In this document: positions 48,945 through 61,619 of the stretch, in pieces
Layout of the letters: each line of letters opens with the position of its first letter
Numbering within the stretch: the first letter of the stretch is position 1
NCBI GenBank assembly: GCA_037013495.1
Contig: CM072806.1
Location: forward strand, 1,302,001 to 1,366,000
Length of the DNA: 64,000 nt
Source: Hippophae tibetana
Taxonomy: Eukaryota > Streptophyta > Magnoliopsida > Rosales > Elaeagnaceae
Direction of reading: 5' to 3'
Program-made: the position numbers and the translations under genes
Notes under the pieces: model-generated
The model's input: only the letters and a program-made list of their open reading frames with translations
Database searches by the model: none
Told to the model about the DNA's origin: nothing

Positions 48945-49132
48945 AATCTAAGTCCTATGATAAGCGTCAAAATGTTAGGATTGATTCAATTTACAAAGAG
49001 AAAAATTAGAGAAAATTTAATGAATTTCGTAAAATGTGTGGATCTCTTATGAGTTCCATGTTATATATAAAACATTACATGTAAACATATTTATTACATA
49101 TGAGTACACGTCACAACATGTTAGAAGGGTAC
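48945..49132. repeat. Dispersed repeat, copy B (possible LTR end)
   Basis: Partner of 48236-48421, offset by about 712 bp in the same orientation and diverged at roughly a quarter of positions by eye. TGTTAGGATTG at 48973 is the equivalent of the boundary in copy A. Both copies carry the same flanking GTCCTAT block, so they look like two insertions or a duplication and not simply the two ends of one element. Confidence 0.55.
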
Positions 49133-51218
49133 AAGAGTAAAATAAAATACATTTAAAGCTTGAGGTTGACTACACCATGACTCGATTTGGAGGTTGGCCT
49201 TCCAACACCAAAGCTCTTATGCATAGGTAAACACATACTACTAGTGTTGTTGTGGGCGCAAGCATAGGCAAATCCTCCTAGACTGACTTGTTTGATGCTT
49301 CGAATTGTTAGTTGATCGGGCTCTGGATCGATCCACAAAGTGTATGATATTTGGTGTAATTTCAAAAATATAATTAAAAAATTAATTATTAATTGTAATA
49401 AGTCAAAATTTTACGATGACATTCCAAATAAAATAGGTTTGAAGGCCATATTAATCATTTTATTTATAAAAAAATGTTATTTGATACCGTAATTTTGTGA
49501 ATCTAACATTTAATCAATTTATTTATAAAGATAATGCTAAAAAGAGATATTTAGTAATTTTTAATTTATTTTTGTAAATAATATTATTAGGAATATATCA
49601 TTTGTAGGAGAGAGATAAAAAATGATAATACCATCACTTGTTTACCATTTTTTTAGTTCGATAGAGAACGAATAAATGACAAAAATATACTCATTAATAT
49701 TTATTTAAAAAAATTTATCAATAATTTTTTTGACTTATTTTTTATAAATAAAAATGACAAATGAAAATATATTTTATAATTAAAATTACCAATGGATATT
49801 TTTTACAATTAAAAGATTAAAATAATATTTTTAATTAAAGAAAATATACTCACGATATTTTTTCATTTGAAATATTTTTCTTATGCTTCCGTGTGGTATT
49901 TATTAGGAGAGAAAGTAAAAGAATTGTTGATAAATTTTAAATTAATATAAGACATGAATTAAGATCGGAAAGATATGTCATATATATTTGGGATATATAA
50001 TTTTGCTAGGCTTGATTTTGTCCTTTTTAAGTAAATTTATTTTATGTATAAATGATGTGTCCATATCGATTTGAGTATTAAAATAAAAAAGTAAAATATT
50101 AAAATAATTATAAAATTAGTTATTAATAGGCCAATTATATTATGTAATACATGCATTCAATTATAATAAAAAATATTTTTCTTTACAAATAATGATACAT
50201 GGACATGCCACTTGAATTGGATGTTAAGTTGGAGTGAAAAGTTAGAATAATTATTAGACTGCTTAATATCAGAGAATAAAAGGCCTAGAATATTGGTCAT
50301 TTATGCCCAACTGAACTTTGAAAAAAATAACTTCTTAAAATATGAGTGAAGCAATTGAAACTTTTATAAAATCATATTTCATTATGGAATAAAACTTTGT
50401 TTTGATACCAGTACTTTCTATTTATATCATTCGGTTAGTTTCATGTATTATCATGTTATATAATCATCAACTACAAGAGTTTTTATATTTAATGTGACTA
50501 AAACAATTATCCAAGAATAATAAGATAAATTACATAATAAAATTATCAAAATAACTATTAATAAGAAGTGTATATTTATTATAAAAATATTTTAATATTT
50601 ATTATTGTAAAAAATTAATATAAAAAAAGAAAAATATTGTTTATGATAATGTGTTACACTTAAAGTGAAGGGTTAAAGTTGTGAAAATATTTATTTGATT
50701 AAAATAATTATCGAATAATAATAATGTAAAGATAATATATAATAAAATTATCAAATATAATTATGCATAAAAATATGGTATATTAATAGGATCATTTTAG
50801 TATTGTGAAAAACACAATAATAATAATTAAATAAAAAAAAGGTTGAAACTAAAAACAAAAAAGAAAATTAAAACAATGGATAAAATGGAAGAAATAAAAT
50901 GGTTGGAGAATAACCATCACTATTTATGTCTCACTCAAGACTTTTTATATATAGTAATGATATGTTCGGATTTAATTTGCAAAAACAAATCCTATGTTAA
51001 TTGTGAATCTCATCCATTTGTTATATCATTTGTTCCGCCTTTGTATATATTCAACGTGACTCGGAAAATCTGAAGCTGACTCTTATACATGTCATGAAGA
51101 TATCCATTCATATCCAAATGAATGGATACCTTAATTCCACGATCAGCCACTGCCTTCCTCTTCTTGGCCAATGTCAGTTGATGATGAATAATTAATAATT
51201 CACGTTTGAAAATTACAC

Positions 51219-51229
<11 letters not shown>

Positions 51230-51258
<29 letters not shown>
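51230..51258. repeat. (TA)n microsatellite
   Basis: About 14 TA units in gene-free DNA. Confidence 0.85.
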
Positions 51259-51263
<5 letters not shown>

Positions 51264-54115
51264 GTATAATAATCTAAATATCATAATTTACTTGGTATTC
51301 GTTAATATAAGTAGTATACTTATTATTTTATCATTTTAAATCACTTGAAAAATAAGTTTCTATGTTTTTTATTTGAAAGAAATGTCTTAATTAATTAATT
51401 AATGTTGCCGTAATTCCATAACCTAATTAAGAGGAGGGAAATGGTGAAAGACTTTGAAGTTTGAACTCAATTCTCTTAACTATGCATAGAATCTACATGT
51501 TTTAAAGTATATTTTCCTAATAAGAAATATCAATATACGAGATTAATTCAACATATTACGCCTCACACGTATCTTTATATTGAACAAGATACAAACTCAT
51601 ATCTTTAAGTTGCTCACTTAAAACAAATATCATTAAATTATAAGATACTTTAATAATGTTATTAATAATCATTATAAGATAATTCAAATATCTTGAAATA
51701 GTTAAATTGGTATCCTCAAAAGATAAAACATTTTTAATTAACCTAAAAGACTTTAATATTTTTAGATAGTGATGGGTATACGAGTTAAAGTATTTTGATT
51801 TTGAATTTTGATGCTCTAAAATTATTTATCATCATTTATAGTATTATTACAATTGATACGTTAATTAATTATAAGTTAAAAAATAAATTTTATTATTTTT
51901 ACTCATAATTAATTATCTAACAGGTCATGAGTATCACAATTTATAAAATAAAGGAGTGTTAAAAAAAAGAGAGTTAATTGATTCTAGCGGAATGACCAGG
52001 TTGATCAACAAATATAGCTTTGATTTTTCCACAAGCTTCAGCCAAGGAGCCCGAGTTTAAACTGTGACGACTCTAGCTATAACCTTAGGTGGAGGAGGGT
52101 ATTGATTCAATATACTCATTGCAATCTAATGAGCATTTTATGAGAATTATCTTCTTTATTACATGGGTGATTGTGAGTATACGTGGATTAATGTGGTGAT
52201 GGGGGTATATTATTTTTTCACTAAAATTTCATGTTAAATATTTTTTTCTTTCTGCATTCTTGCTTATTAGCTACATTTTTTCTAAATATTTTTTGAAAAA
52301 TTATAAAAAATAACATCATTAAAATTAAGATAGTTAAGTTAATTTGATAGGACAAATCACGGAAAAATTATCTAATTAGAAGTAAGAAAAGATATAGACA
52401 ATAAAATAAAGAATGAATAATGGGGATCCATATTTTATAACATGAGACGAGATAAAGATGAATATTGTATTCTCTATTCTGTTTTCTGAAATTAAATATC
52501 ATATTTTAATAAATATATAAAAATTTAATTTTTTTATATATTTAATTATATTTAAATATAAACTAATTATAAATAATGCATAATATATTTTATATTTTTT
52601 CTTTAAGTTATATTTTCATTATACTAAAACATCAATAATTTTTCTTTTATAATAGTTATTTAAACTATTTATTTAAATTCTAAAAATCTAAAATTTTATA
52701 ATTTATTATTATTAATTTATATAGTTTGTAACTATATTCTATCAATATTTAATATAAAAAAGATTATTTATTTATTGTTACACATATTTTATTTTTCTCA
52801 CTCTCACATAAATATTATTTATTTTTTTATTTTTTATTAATTCAAAATTTTATTTTTTTCTTACAAAATATTTATTATTAACTTACTTCTATTATAATTT
52901 TTCATTTATAAAAAAATAATAAATAATAAAAAAATAATATTTGAAATATTAGGTTCTCCATTTTAGGTTTTCGTTTTTCTTTTGGGATTTCCCTTTATAT
53001 ATCTAGCAAAGATTTTAAATGAGATGATGATAAATTTTAAATCGTAATAGGAAATGAAAATAGAGTTTTTAATTTCATTCATGTAATTAATAGGTCTATC
53101 TAAAATTTAAAATAACAAAAATAATATTATAATAATATGGAACGATATCCAAGTGAATGATATTTAAAATAAAATAATATGTCATATTTTTTTTATAATT
53201 GTAAGAATGCATAAATTAAACATAAAATATGTTATTTTTATGATTATAATTTTTAATAATATTATTTTTATTGTTTTGTCTATTGTTGGTTTGATACTCG
53301 AACAATTAAAATGTTAATTTTTTATTGTATTCAATGTTTAACATTAGATCAAAATCCTCAAATTAAAAAAATTCTCACATTTAATACATTTAACTTATTT
53401 GTCGACATGACATTTATAAAATAAGGAAACAATTGGGTGGATTTTCCACCCTAAACCTAATATCATAACAAATTAGCTAGAGACAGTTTTGCATGTGCTT
53501 TTGTTTTATCATAATGTTTTCCATCGTACGCAAACAACTTGCACTTGGGTTTTGCTATGGCGTAGATGGGCGTTGTAAGTAGTATGTCATTGATAAGCAA
53601 GTGGAAACATGTACGTAGTCTTAATGGCTAATATCCAATAGCAAATGGCCTGTATATAGTAATAGTCGTATATATAAATTAATGAAGAACCTGTTATATA
53701 TTTTGGTTGGGTATGTATATAGTTATTATCTCATATGTGGTAACAACGACAATTCCTGCATATGATCTGTTTTGTGCTAATTGGTCCCGAAAATATGTAC
53801 GGTAAAACGATACGAATCCCTGCTGTTTGTTGGATAGTGCATGACTGTATCCCCCACCAAACTAAGCTATCAGTGATGACATCATATATCTAAAATGCTA
53901 ATATGATCGTTCTTATCAATTAAAAATTAATATTAAAAATTTTAATGATAAAAAAATAAAGATAAATTTTAACTCTTTTTTATAATAATATCATGTTATT
54001 AATTAGGACTATTCATATAGATTAATAAATAATTCCATATAAAAAAGTTAATATATCTCAAAGATAAATGTCAACTAGGTGATGTATTAATAATATTATA
54101 CTAAAATATATTTTT

Positions 54116-54444
54116 TATCTTTAAATTTTAATTAAATTTATACATATGATTTGATTATTAAACTTTTAAAATGTATTATTTAATTATTAAACTTTTAAAA
54201 CTTTATACGTACATTCTAAAAATTTTAAAACATACGATTTAGTCCTTAATTTTTTAAAATTTTATATATAGATTTTAAATTTTTTATTCAAAAATATGTA
54301 TTTTAGTAACCAAGTTATGATTGACCAAATTGTAAGATAAATTTTTTTAGGGATTTATTTATAAAGTTTTAAAAATTTAAGATCAAATTTTAAGTTTAAA
54401 AAATTTATAATTTTATACGTGAGTTTATTTTAAATTTAAAGATA
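54116..54444. repeat. Fold-back element, about 330 bp
   Basis: It starts TATCTTTAAATTTT and ends TTTAAATTTAAAGATA. The outer ~80 bp of each side are imperfect reverse complements, and the interior repeats TTTTAAAACTTTATA-like motifs in both directions. It is non-coding and no target duplication was identified. It is of the same general kind as 1580-2015 and 25095-25543 but is not clearly the same family. Confidence 0.5.
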
Positions 54445-56187
54445 AATGAAATACTTTAATCATAATATCATTATTTGTAAGTATATTTAAGTTTAAATAA
54501 TAGTATGTTATGTTATGTTATATATATATATATATATAGCAATTGAGGAAATTTAGCTTGCAACTTGCAGCTCAAAGTTGGGCATTGGATTTGCCTTTTC
54601 TCTTACACATTTTATCTTTTAGTTTTTGTTATACAAAAGTGTTAATTTAACAAGCATATGCTTTGTTTCAATGTAATTTTTTTTCTAGGTATCAATTGAT
54701 ATGTATTATTGTATTTTGGTTTTTTGCTTGAAGATATGTAATATGGTATTGATTTTTTTTCTGAAGTAATTGTATTTTTTTTGGCTATTCAACTTATTAT
54801 ATTGAATATAATATTAATTAAATTTTGATCACAAATGGATTGATGTATTCAGTTTTTATAAATTTTATTGTTCCAAAATACCTTAAATATTACTTTTAAT
54901 AAAGTTTTTTAGAAAACTAATATAAATTCTCAATCTAACATATTTTTATTTTTAATTTTTGATTGTAATTAATTTTATTTTATAAATTATTTATTAATTA
55001 AATTTTATATGTTTAGTAACATCTATACTTAAATAGTTTTACTAAAAATCATTATGATTTGTAAATATTATTTGTTCAACTCATTTATTTGAGTCCAATA
55101 TTTAAAACTCAGTCTTTTAGATACAATTTTTCTAAATAGTAAGTACCTATAATAAAATTGTAAGTAAAAATATAATGTATAATACTTTAAGTAATTTTAA
55201 ACCTTACCCAACAATGTTATTAAAATATAAAAATAGAAAATACTAATTCAGAAAAATAAAGAACCCTAGATTTCATGAGGTTTGGAACAAATTGTTACCT
55301 ACTTAGGCACAGACCAATTCTCAATCTTCAAAAGAGGAATTACAAGATTATCAACTATTTGAGATATTTTGTAATTACCCTGGGATTTTTAAATAAAAGA
55401 TCTGACAAATAATGAGACTAAAAAAAAAAAAAGAGAGAGAGAGAATTTTCCTTTGTAAGGAAATTGTTTGGTATGTCATATATGGAAGGGGTTGGGTTCT
55501 GTAGCGTTCACTTCTACCATGAACAATGTGGGGCAACACTTTATATATATATATATATATATGAATTAACTTTTATTGTATTTTATTGAAACTAATAATT
55601 GCATAGAAAATAAAATATGACCATGATATTTGAACAATTGTAAAATAAGATAAAAAATAGTAATTTATAATGATATTAACTTCACTTTACTAGTAATAAT
55701 GCTTAATAGTAAAAACGTTGATCATAGACATTTTAAATAAATGAAATTATTTTGTACATAATACACTCGGCTTGAATCCGATAACATGACACACTTTCAC
55801 ATTTGCTATGTTGTGAAACATAGTTTTTATTTTCAGGATGTATTTTTTTATTTTTTATAATCCATATTAATTGACTGAAGTGTTTAGTTTATTTACTTAA
55901 CCAATTTTTGATAAAAAAAAATTATGTGTCAAAAACGGCCTTAAAAGACGACTTGAAAATCTCTACTAAAGTTTTGATTTTTTTCAAAATAGTCAAGAAA
56001 ATATGGGTTTGTAATTAAAGATTAACCAATAATTAATAAACAAAATGAGATAACCACTCTTACATTCTAGTGTCTACCATGGAATCTACCATGGAATAAA
56101 GAAAGATAGAGTAAAGATAATAACTATCAACTTGGAAAAAAAATCATAATTATGAGAGATCTAAACTCCAAAGTAAAGCTCCATGAA

Positions 56188-57198
56188 TTAAGTACTACCT
56201 ACCCAAAAGGGTTCCCAATTTAACATTGTTTTGCTCTCATTCTCACCACCTTCTTTGCACCTCCTTGGCATTTCAAAATTTGTCATTCCCATCTTACCCC
56301 CAACAAACTCACTGTTCTCATCCACATCCTCATCCAAACATTCATCTCTCTTTCCTTCTTTACTTTCTTGTTCTTCAAGGTCATTTTTGTCATTCTCATC
56401 ACCTTCCTCTTCTTCTTCTTTTTGTTCTTCTTCAATTCTAATTGGGTCAACTTCAAATTCTTTACTTTCATTATTGTTGACTTTGTCTCCTCCATTTTCT
56501 GAGTCAAACACAGAAGTAGACTTTTCCAAAAGGGTCAATCGAAGACGACCATGGCTTCTTTCAACATGAAAAGCACTTGGTTTTGATGGGTTTTTGATAG
56601 CTTTCATTACTAGCCGACCATTTTCTCTATGTGACTTAACTTGAAGACAATCCATTCCTCTAATTGTTGTCAAAGGTGGTGGAAAATTCTTCATGGGTTT
56701 TGCTTTTCTTGCCCCCAGAAGTACTTTTCTCTGCTTCTGCTTATCATTCATCACTTCCTTTGATATTAATGATTCCATTGAAGAACAAGAAGACATTGAG
56801 AAAATGGTGGTTTCAATTATATCAGTACCTGTCTCATTCCCCAAATTTTCAGTGCACAATTTCAAGCTTTTCTCACTTAGACAACATTTTGAGCATTTAT
56901 CAAGAGGATGAACATAAGTGCTTTCTTTTTCTACTTTTGGAGATTGAGAAATATTAGAGAGAGCTTGAAGGAAGCTCCAATTATTGAAATTATTGGGTTT
57001 TTTGTTGATTAGACAATCTTCTTCAAAATTGGATCTTTCTGTATTGATGTCTGAAAAACAGGACTTTAAGGCTAAAATGTCAAGAGGTTGAGAATAGTGA
57101 ATAATAGGTGAAGTTAGTTTTAATCTGAGTGTTGTTCTTGGCTCAACTATTTGTGACTCTACACATGATTGTAAACCCTGGCATACAACTGTAGCCAT
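56188..57198 (-). CDS. FAF3: FANTASTIC FOUR (FAF) family protein
   Basis: A single-exon gene of 336 codons. FAF proteins are plant-specific regulators expressed in meristems and vasculature that limit shoot meristem size by acting on the WUSCHEL-CLAVATA loop. The FAF domain is at residues 171-224: NFPPPLTTIRGMDCLQVKSH, then NGRLVMKAIKNPSKPSAFHV and ERSHGRLRLTLLE. Downstream is an acidic tract (about 257-298) made largely of Glu and Asp, and a C-terminus ending MLNWEPFWVGST, typical of the family. Two LxLxL motifs are visible (LRLKL at 24-28, LRLTL at 219-223); they might be EAR-type repression motifs, which is inference. A third feature, a cysteine cluster KCSKCC at 101-106, is unassigned. 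The ATG at 57198 opens a well-formed N-terminus (MATVVCQGLQSCVESQIVEP). The symbol FAF3 rests on synteny with ECR1 and NAXD and is less certain than the family. Confidence 0.9.
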   Translation of the reverse strand: MATVVCQGLQSCVESQIVEPRTTLRLKLTSPIIHYSQPLDILALKSCFSDINTERSNFEEDCLINKKPNNFNNWSFLQALSNISQSPKVEKESTYVHPLDKCSKCCLSEKSLKLCTENLGNETGTDIIETTIFSMSSCSSMESLISKEVMNDKQKQRKVLLGARKAKPMKNFPPPLTTIRGMDCLQVKSHRENGRLVMKAIKNPSKPSAFHVERSHGRLRLTLLEKSTSVFDSENGGDKVNNNESKEFEVDPIRIEEEQKEEEEEGDENDKNDLEEQESKEGKRDECLDEDVDENSEFVGGKMGMTNFEMPRRCKEGGENESKTMLNWEPFWVGST

Positions 57199-57290
57199 TT
57201 AGTCAACGAAGGATAATAAAATAGGACTTTGTGGTTGGAATGAAAAATGTTGTTTATAACTTTATATGATGAGTGATACAAGCAGAGGAA

Positions 57291-57357
57291 AAGAAGAAGA
57301 AGAAGAAGAAGAAGAAGAAGAAGAAGAAGAAGAAGAAGAAGAAGAAGAAGAAGAAGA
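57291..57357. repeat. (GAA)n microsatellite in the FAF leader
   Basis: About 22 uninterrupted AAG/GAA units on the plus strand, which read as a (CTT)n tract on the strand transcribed toward FAF. It lies 93-159 bp upstream of the FAF start codon and so probably falls in the 5' untranslated leader or core promoter. CTT-rich leaders are common in plants, but this uninterrupted length is unusual and prone to slippage. Confidence 0.9.
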
Positions 57358-60039
57358 GAGTACTAGGATTTTGAATTGTGGAGTGAAGGGGTACGGTGTG
57401 TATTTGTAGCCCCCAAAAAGTGCTTCTAGGGGACGTGGGTTCACACTTCACATCAAGTGAAGATTTATAATTCTTAATCTGCCACACACTTCTTCTAGGT
57501 AGCTAGTATAAAAAAAAGGATAATGATATATATGAGTGATATATTTTATGAAAATATTAATGTTTGAATTTGATGTAATTCTGGGATCAGTTTATCTTAA
57601 AACATGTAAACTATTAAAATTAAAATTATTTTGCTATTAAAAAAAAATTGTAAAGATTAAAATTAAAAGATGACTTCATCATTTTTATTTAATATATATC
57701 ATATATTTGTTTGAATTTAAACTAAAATCAAAATGGAGTGAATAAAGTTGGTTTTTGAAAAATAGTCATCTATACAATTCAATAAAAAATTTAAATTCAA
57801 TCTAAATGGAAACTTTTGGATTGAGTTAAATTACATTGAATATATGGATTTGTTGTGTTTTAATGCTTTTTTTTAGCTTTACTTTACTCTCCATTTTGAA
57901 GAACTTTTTTAAAATATTCTGGGATCGTCTGCTACTTTTATGAAATCTATATTTTATATTTGTTTCTATCTCTCTCCAAGCAAGTATCTATTTATCGAAA
58001 AAATTATGCATTAAGATACTTCTTTAACAGAAACTACTCAAATATTATAAAAATATTTAAATTAAAAATAAATGGTTGAACAATATCTTTAACTCTTACT
58101 TTTATTAATCTTTTAGATCACTACTTATTTTTGCATATGATTTGGTTTTTTATTTTTTAAATTTAACAAATTAAGTTTAAAGTACAAATTATGATGAAAT
58201 TTTACTACAGTACTAAACTTAACGTACAAAAATTATTTTTTCTTATAAATTAATCTCTTAATTTTACAAATTTAATACATTTAGTATCTTTTGTATTAAA
58301 TTTATGAAAATTAAAAAATATTAGAATACCAAATATAATGAAAAAATAAATATGAAATTAAAGCGTAAAATTAATAAAAATTAAGATATCCTAGATATTA
58401 TTTAGCTAAAATAAAATACTAAGAAGAGAATACAGAGAAAGAAAATAATAGGAAAAAGTAATCGTTGAAGAGAGTGGAGAGAGAGAGATGAGAGAGATGA
58501 GAGAGATGAGAGACATTACGGACATTATAGTTTAAAAAATGGTGCGAGTTGTGAAAATTAATGTAACATTTTAATAATTTTTTGAACAATAAAATATTAT
58601 TTTATAAATAATTTTTTATATAATAAAAAAGTGAATTTAATGATGTTCAAATTTTTTATTTTATTTTAATATTTTAAAATTGAATTTAAACAATACAATT
58701 TATATTTTTTATTTTTTTGTCAACAATTTTTCTAAATTTTAATAAATGAATTATTAATAATAAAACATATAATACTCAAAATAATTAAATTGAATTTTAT
58801 TTGTTCTTAATTTTATATTTTTATTTTCATTAAAAATATGTAATAAATAAGTAAAAGATGAATATTAACACTAATATTGTAAATCATTCGTATTAGAATA
58901 ATAATTATATTAACATTTAGTTTTTAAACTAAGTATGTTTTGAAATAAATAAAAAATAAAAAATATGATCAAATCGTATCGAGATTAGTATACACTCATA
59001 ACCAAATGTGATAAAAACTAATACGTGATGATTATAGTCATTAATATAATCGTACACGTTGATTCTCAAGAAAATTTTTAATAATAAAAATGAAGTAACT
59101 AAAATATCATAATCACACAAATAAAAAATTATTAGGAAACTTAATTCTTTTAAAAAAATTGTTCCAAAAGACATTTATCCCTTATATTTTTAAACTTATA
59201 TATACTGTTTAATTAATATGATAGTACAGTTATCAACCAAAAAAAAAAATTAGGTGTACAGTTTCTTAAAAAGGTAATTCGGGGTAAGTATTTTTGTACT
59301 TGAAGAGAAACAGAGACATGGAATTTCATATAGCTCCTATTTTTTTACTTTTTCTTTGTGTGAAAAAGCTTTACATGTGGGAGGAGTCTTCGTTTTATTT
59401 CACTATCTAGATTATCGTATTTTAAAAATAGATAAAATTTTAAATTAATAAAAAATAAAATCGAATAGTCTAAAAATGAAAACGTAGTGATCAAATCTAT
59501 GTAACATTAATGGAGAAACAAACATTGCTCTTAAATGGAGTATGTCATTCTAGCGCAGTTGCAATAAAATCTTTTTTTTTTTTGTGAGAATAAGCACAAA
59601 CTAGAAGTTAGGGTTTGAGAATTTGTGAATTATGTAATATTATTTTAAAAAAATAAAACATTGCTCCTATATATAACACCAGTTTTCTTATTCCATTACA
59701 AGAGAAAGCCAACAAATAGTCAGAAAACATAAGGATTCTCCCAAATATAGCTTGAAAATGACTGCTTCAAGCTAATATTTGAACATACGGTGTATTATTT
59801 CTTACATTAACACTATCTATCCACTTTACTTCGTTTCTTGGTATCACTCGTATGTTTGAGTTGATTGGTTGAACAGAATCTAAGTAAGATTTTTATTCAA
59901 AGGCACATGCATGTACAGGTGAGAATGATAATTAGCATATACATAACATTGTACAAATATGATATGTGTAAATATTCGTTTAATAAATTAAATGTATTGA
60001 ACATGACACGTTATATAATAAGTATAATTAATTTTAATA

Positions 60040-60042
<3 letters not shown>

Positions 60043-60076
<34 letters not shown>

Positions 60077-60077
60077 T
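60043..60077. repeat. (TTA)n microsatellite
   Basis: About eleven perfect TTA units in non-coding DNA. Confidence 0.9.
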
Positions 60078-61619
60078 AATATGATAATCCAACATAACAT
60101 TTTTTTTTTGTTTTAATTAAAATATTTTTGTTCGTTATTTTTGGAAGTAATTAACAACGTGAATATAATTGATCAAACACGAATATGATTAGTTTATAAT
60201 TAGATGAACACCATGCACTCAACAGTACATTTGTTAAATATTAATTTTAACATATAAGAAACAATAACTCTTCAAACACAAAAAAAATGCTTGCAAGATT
60301 TATTTTACGTACCCCTGGTTGTAGAAAGATAGGCTCCTCTTCTTTAGAAATGTTTTCTCTCCAATTTCTCCTCATTTTATATTTTTTCGCTCTACTTCTC
60401 ATTTTCTTTGTTGATTTTGGATTTGACCTCATTGGAGTGGAACTCTCTTCCTCTAGAACCTCCCTCTTTTCGACAACTTTTACCTTTCCATAAATAATAT
60501 GTTACCCCTCTCCATATTCATCTATATTATATATTATAATAATTTTATCTTTTTATTCTTTTAAAACATGCATAAGTATTCTTTTCTTTTATAAAAATTA
60601 AATACTTAATTAAAATTTAAGAATCTAAAATCTTATAATTATTTTATAATTTATTTTTATTATTTTAAACTAATTTATAATAAGATTATATCAAAATTAT
60701 TTGGTATAAAAAGATTATATAATTGTTGTTATATACATTTTATTTTTTCTTCATTGTCATATAAATGTTGTTTATTTTTTCATTCATTCTTCTCTCAAAA
60801 CTTATAAAGTATTTATCATTGAATATTTGTTTTTTTTAAATCCTTTATAATAAAAATAAAAAATTACAAAAATACTACTCAGATACCTGATTTTTTGTTC
60901 ATTTGAGGATCTCATTTTTCACTAAAAATCTCTGATATGTCCTCATCCTACTCGTTAACAACCATATATATGAGTTGTATAATTTTATTTAAAAAATAAT
61001 TCAACATTAAATGTTATTAAGGGAAAACAAGATTACATGAAAAAAGAGTTTCATTAAACAAATAGATTAAAGTGAATATGGTAAAATTAAAGATGTTAAA
61101 TGAGCTACTTAGTTCTACTTAGCTCACTTAAAATTGATTCATTGAACTCATGAGTTGAAAAAGTCCAACTTGTTTAGCTCACGAACTCAAATGAGCAACT
61201 AATTACCTCATTTGATAAAGACATATGGAATTAAAAATCTAACAAATAAGAAAAAAAAAATTCAAAATATAATTATTAATTATTACTATAAAATTGATAA
61301 AAATGTTAATACTAGTCAAATTAATAAAAACGTAACAAATGATTTTTTGAAAATTAAATAAAATATAAAATTAAAGTAAATTTATATTATAATATTCCAA
61401 TAAATATATAATTCAAAATAAATAGTAACTTAAAAAATAAACATAATATAATTGAGATTAAAGAGATAATGATCGACTTAGTTTTAAAATTTAAATTGTA
61501 TTAATTTATACTAATTTATAATTAAATCCATATATCATTGAAATAATAATAATTTATTTTATAAAAAAAAATTATATTTTAAAATTTTGTATTTTTTAAA
61601 GAAGTTATATTCATTTTAT

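Larger units (their letters stand above)
46899..56187. other. AT-rich gene-free region upstream to FAF 3' flank
   Basis: I see no host gene in these 9.3 kb. Contents supported by the sequence are a pair of related ~185 bp segments (48236-48421 and 48945-49132), a (TA)n run near 51230-51258, a small fold-back element (54116-54444), and further TA runs near 54520-54538 and 55541-55562. Two islands of more balanced composition stand out, about 47300-47700 and 53440-53880; they share the short motif TAGATGGGC(A/G)TTGTA but have no protein frame. They could be non-coding transcripts or conserved regulatory DNA. Confidence 0.45.

Noticed and set aside
50843-51073. 76-codon lysine-rich open frame
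   Set aside because: Composition follows the AT-rich DNA, there is no family resemblance and no splice or promoter context.
51099-51130. Hairpin GATATCCATTCA / TGAATGGATACC as a possible miRNA precursor
   Set aside because: The strong stem is only 12 bp, with 11 of 12 pairs, and extends weakly beyond; it is shorter than a plant miRNA precursor arm and matches no miRNA that I know.
52000-52075. Minus-strand frame reading GSLAEACGKIKAIFVDQPGH before a stop, as a possible last exon
   Set aside because: It is about 25 codons long with no supporting neighbouring exon, and I do not recognise the family. It may be a gene scrap but cannot be supported.
56226-56957. Plus-strand frames opposite FAF
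   Set aside because: They are antisense shadows of the FAF coding sequence, with low-complexity Ser/His/Leu composition caused by its acidic and serine-rich codons.
60247-60493. Overlapping 61 and 68 codon frames on both strands
   Set aside because: Neither resembles a protein family; both are short and the flanks lack gene signals.
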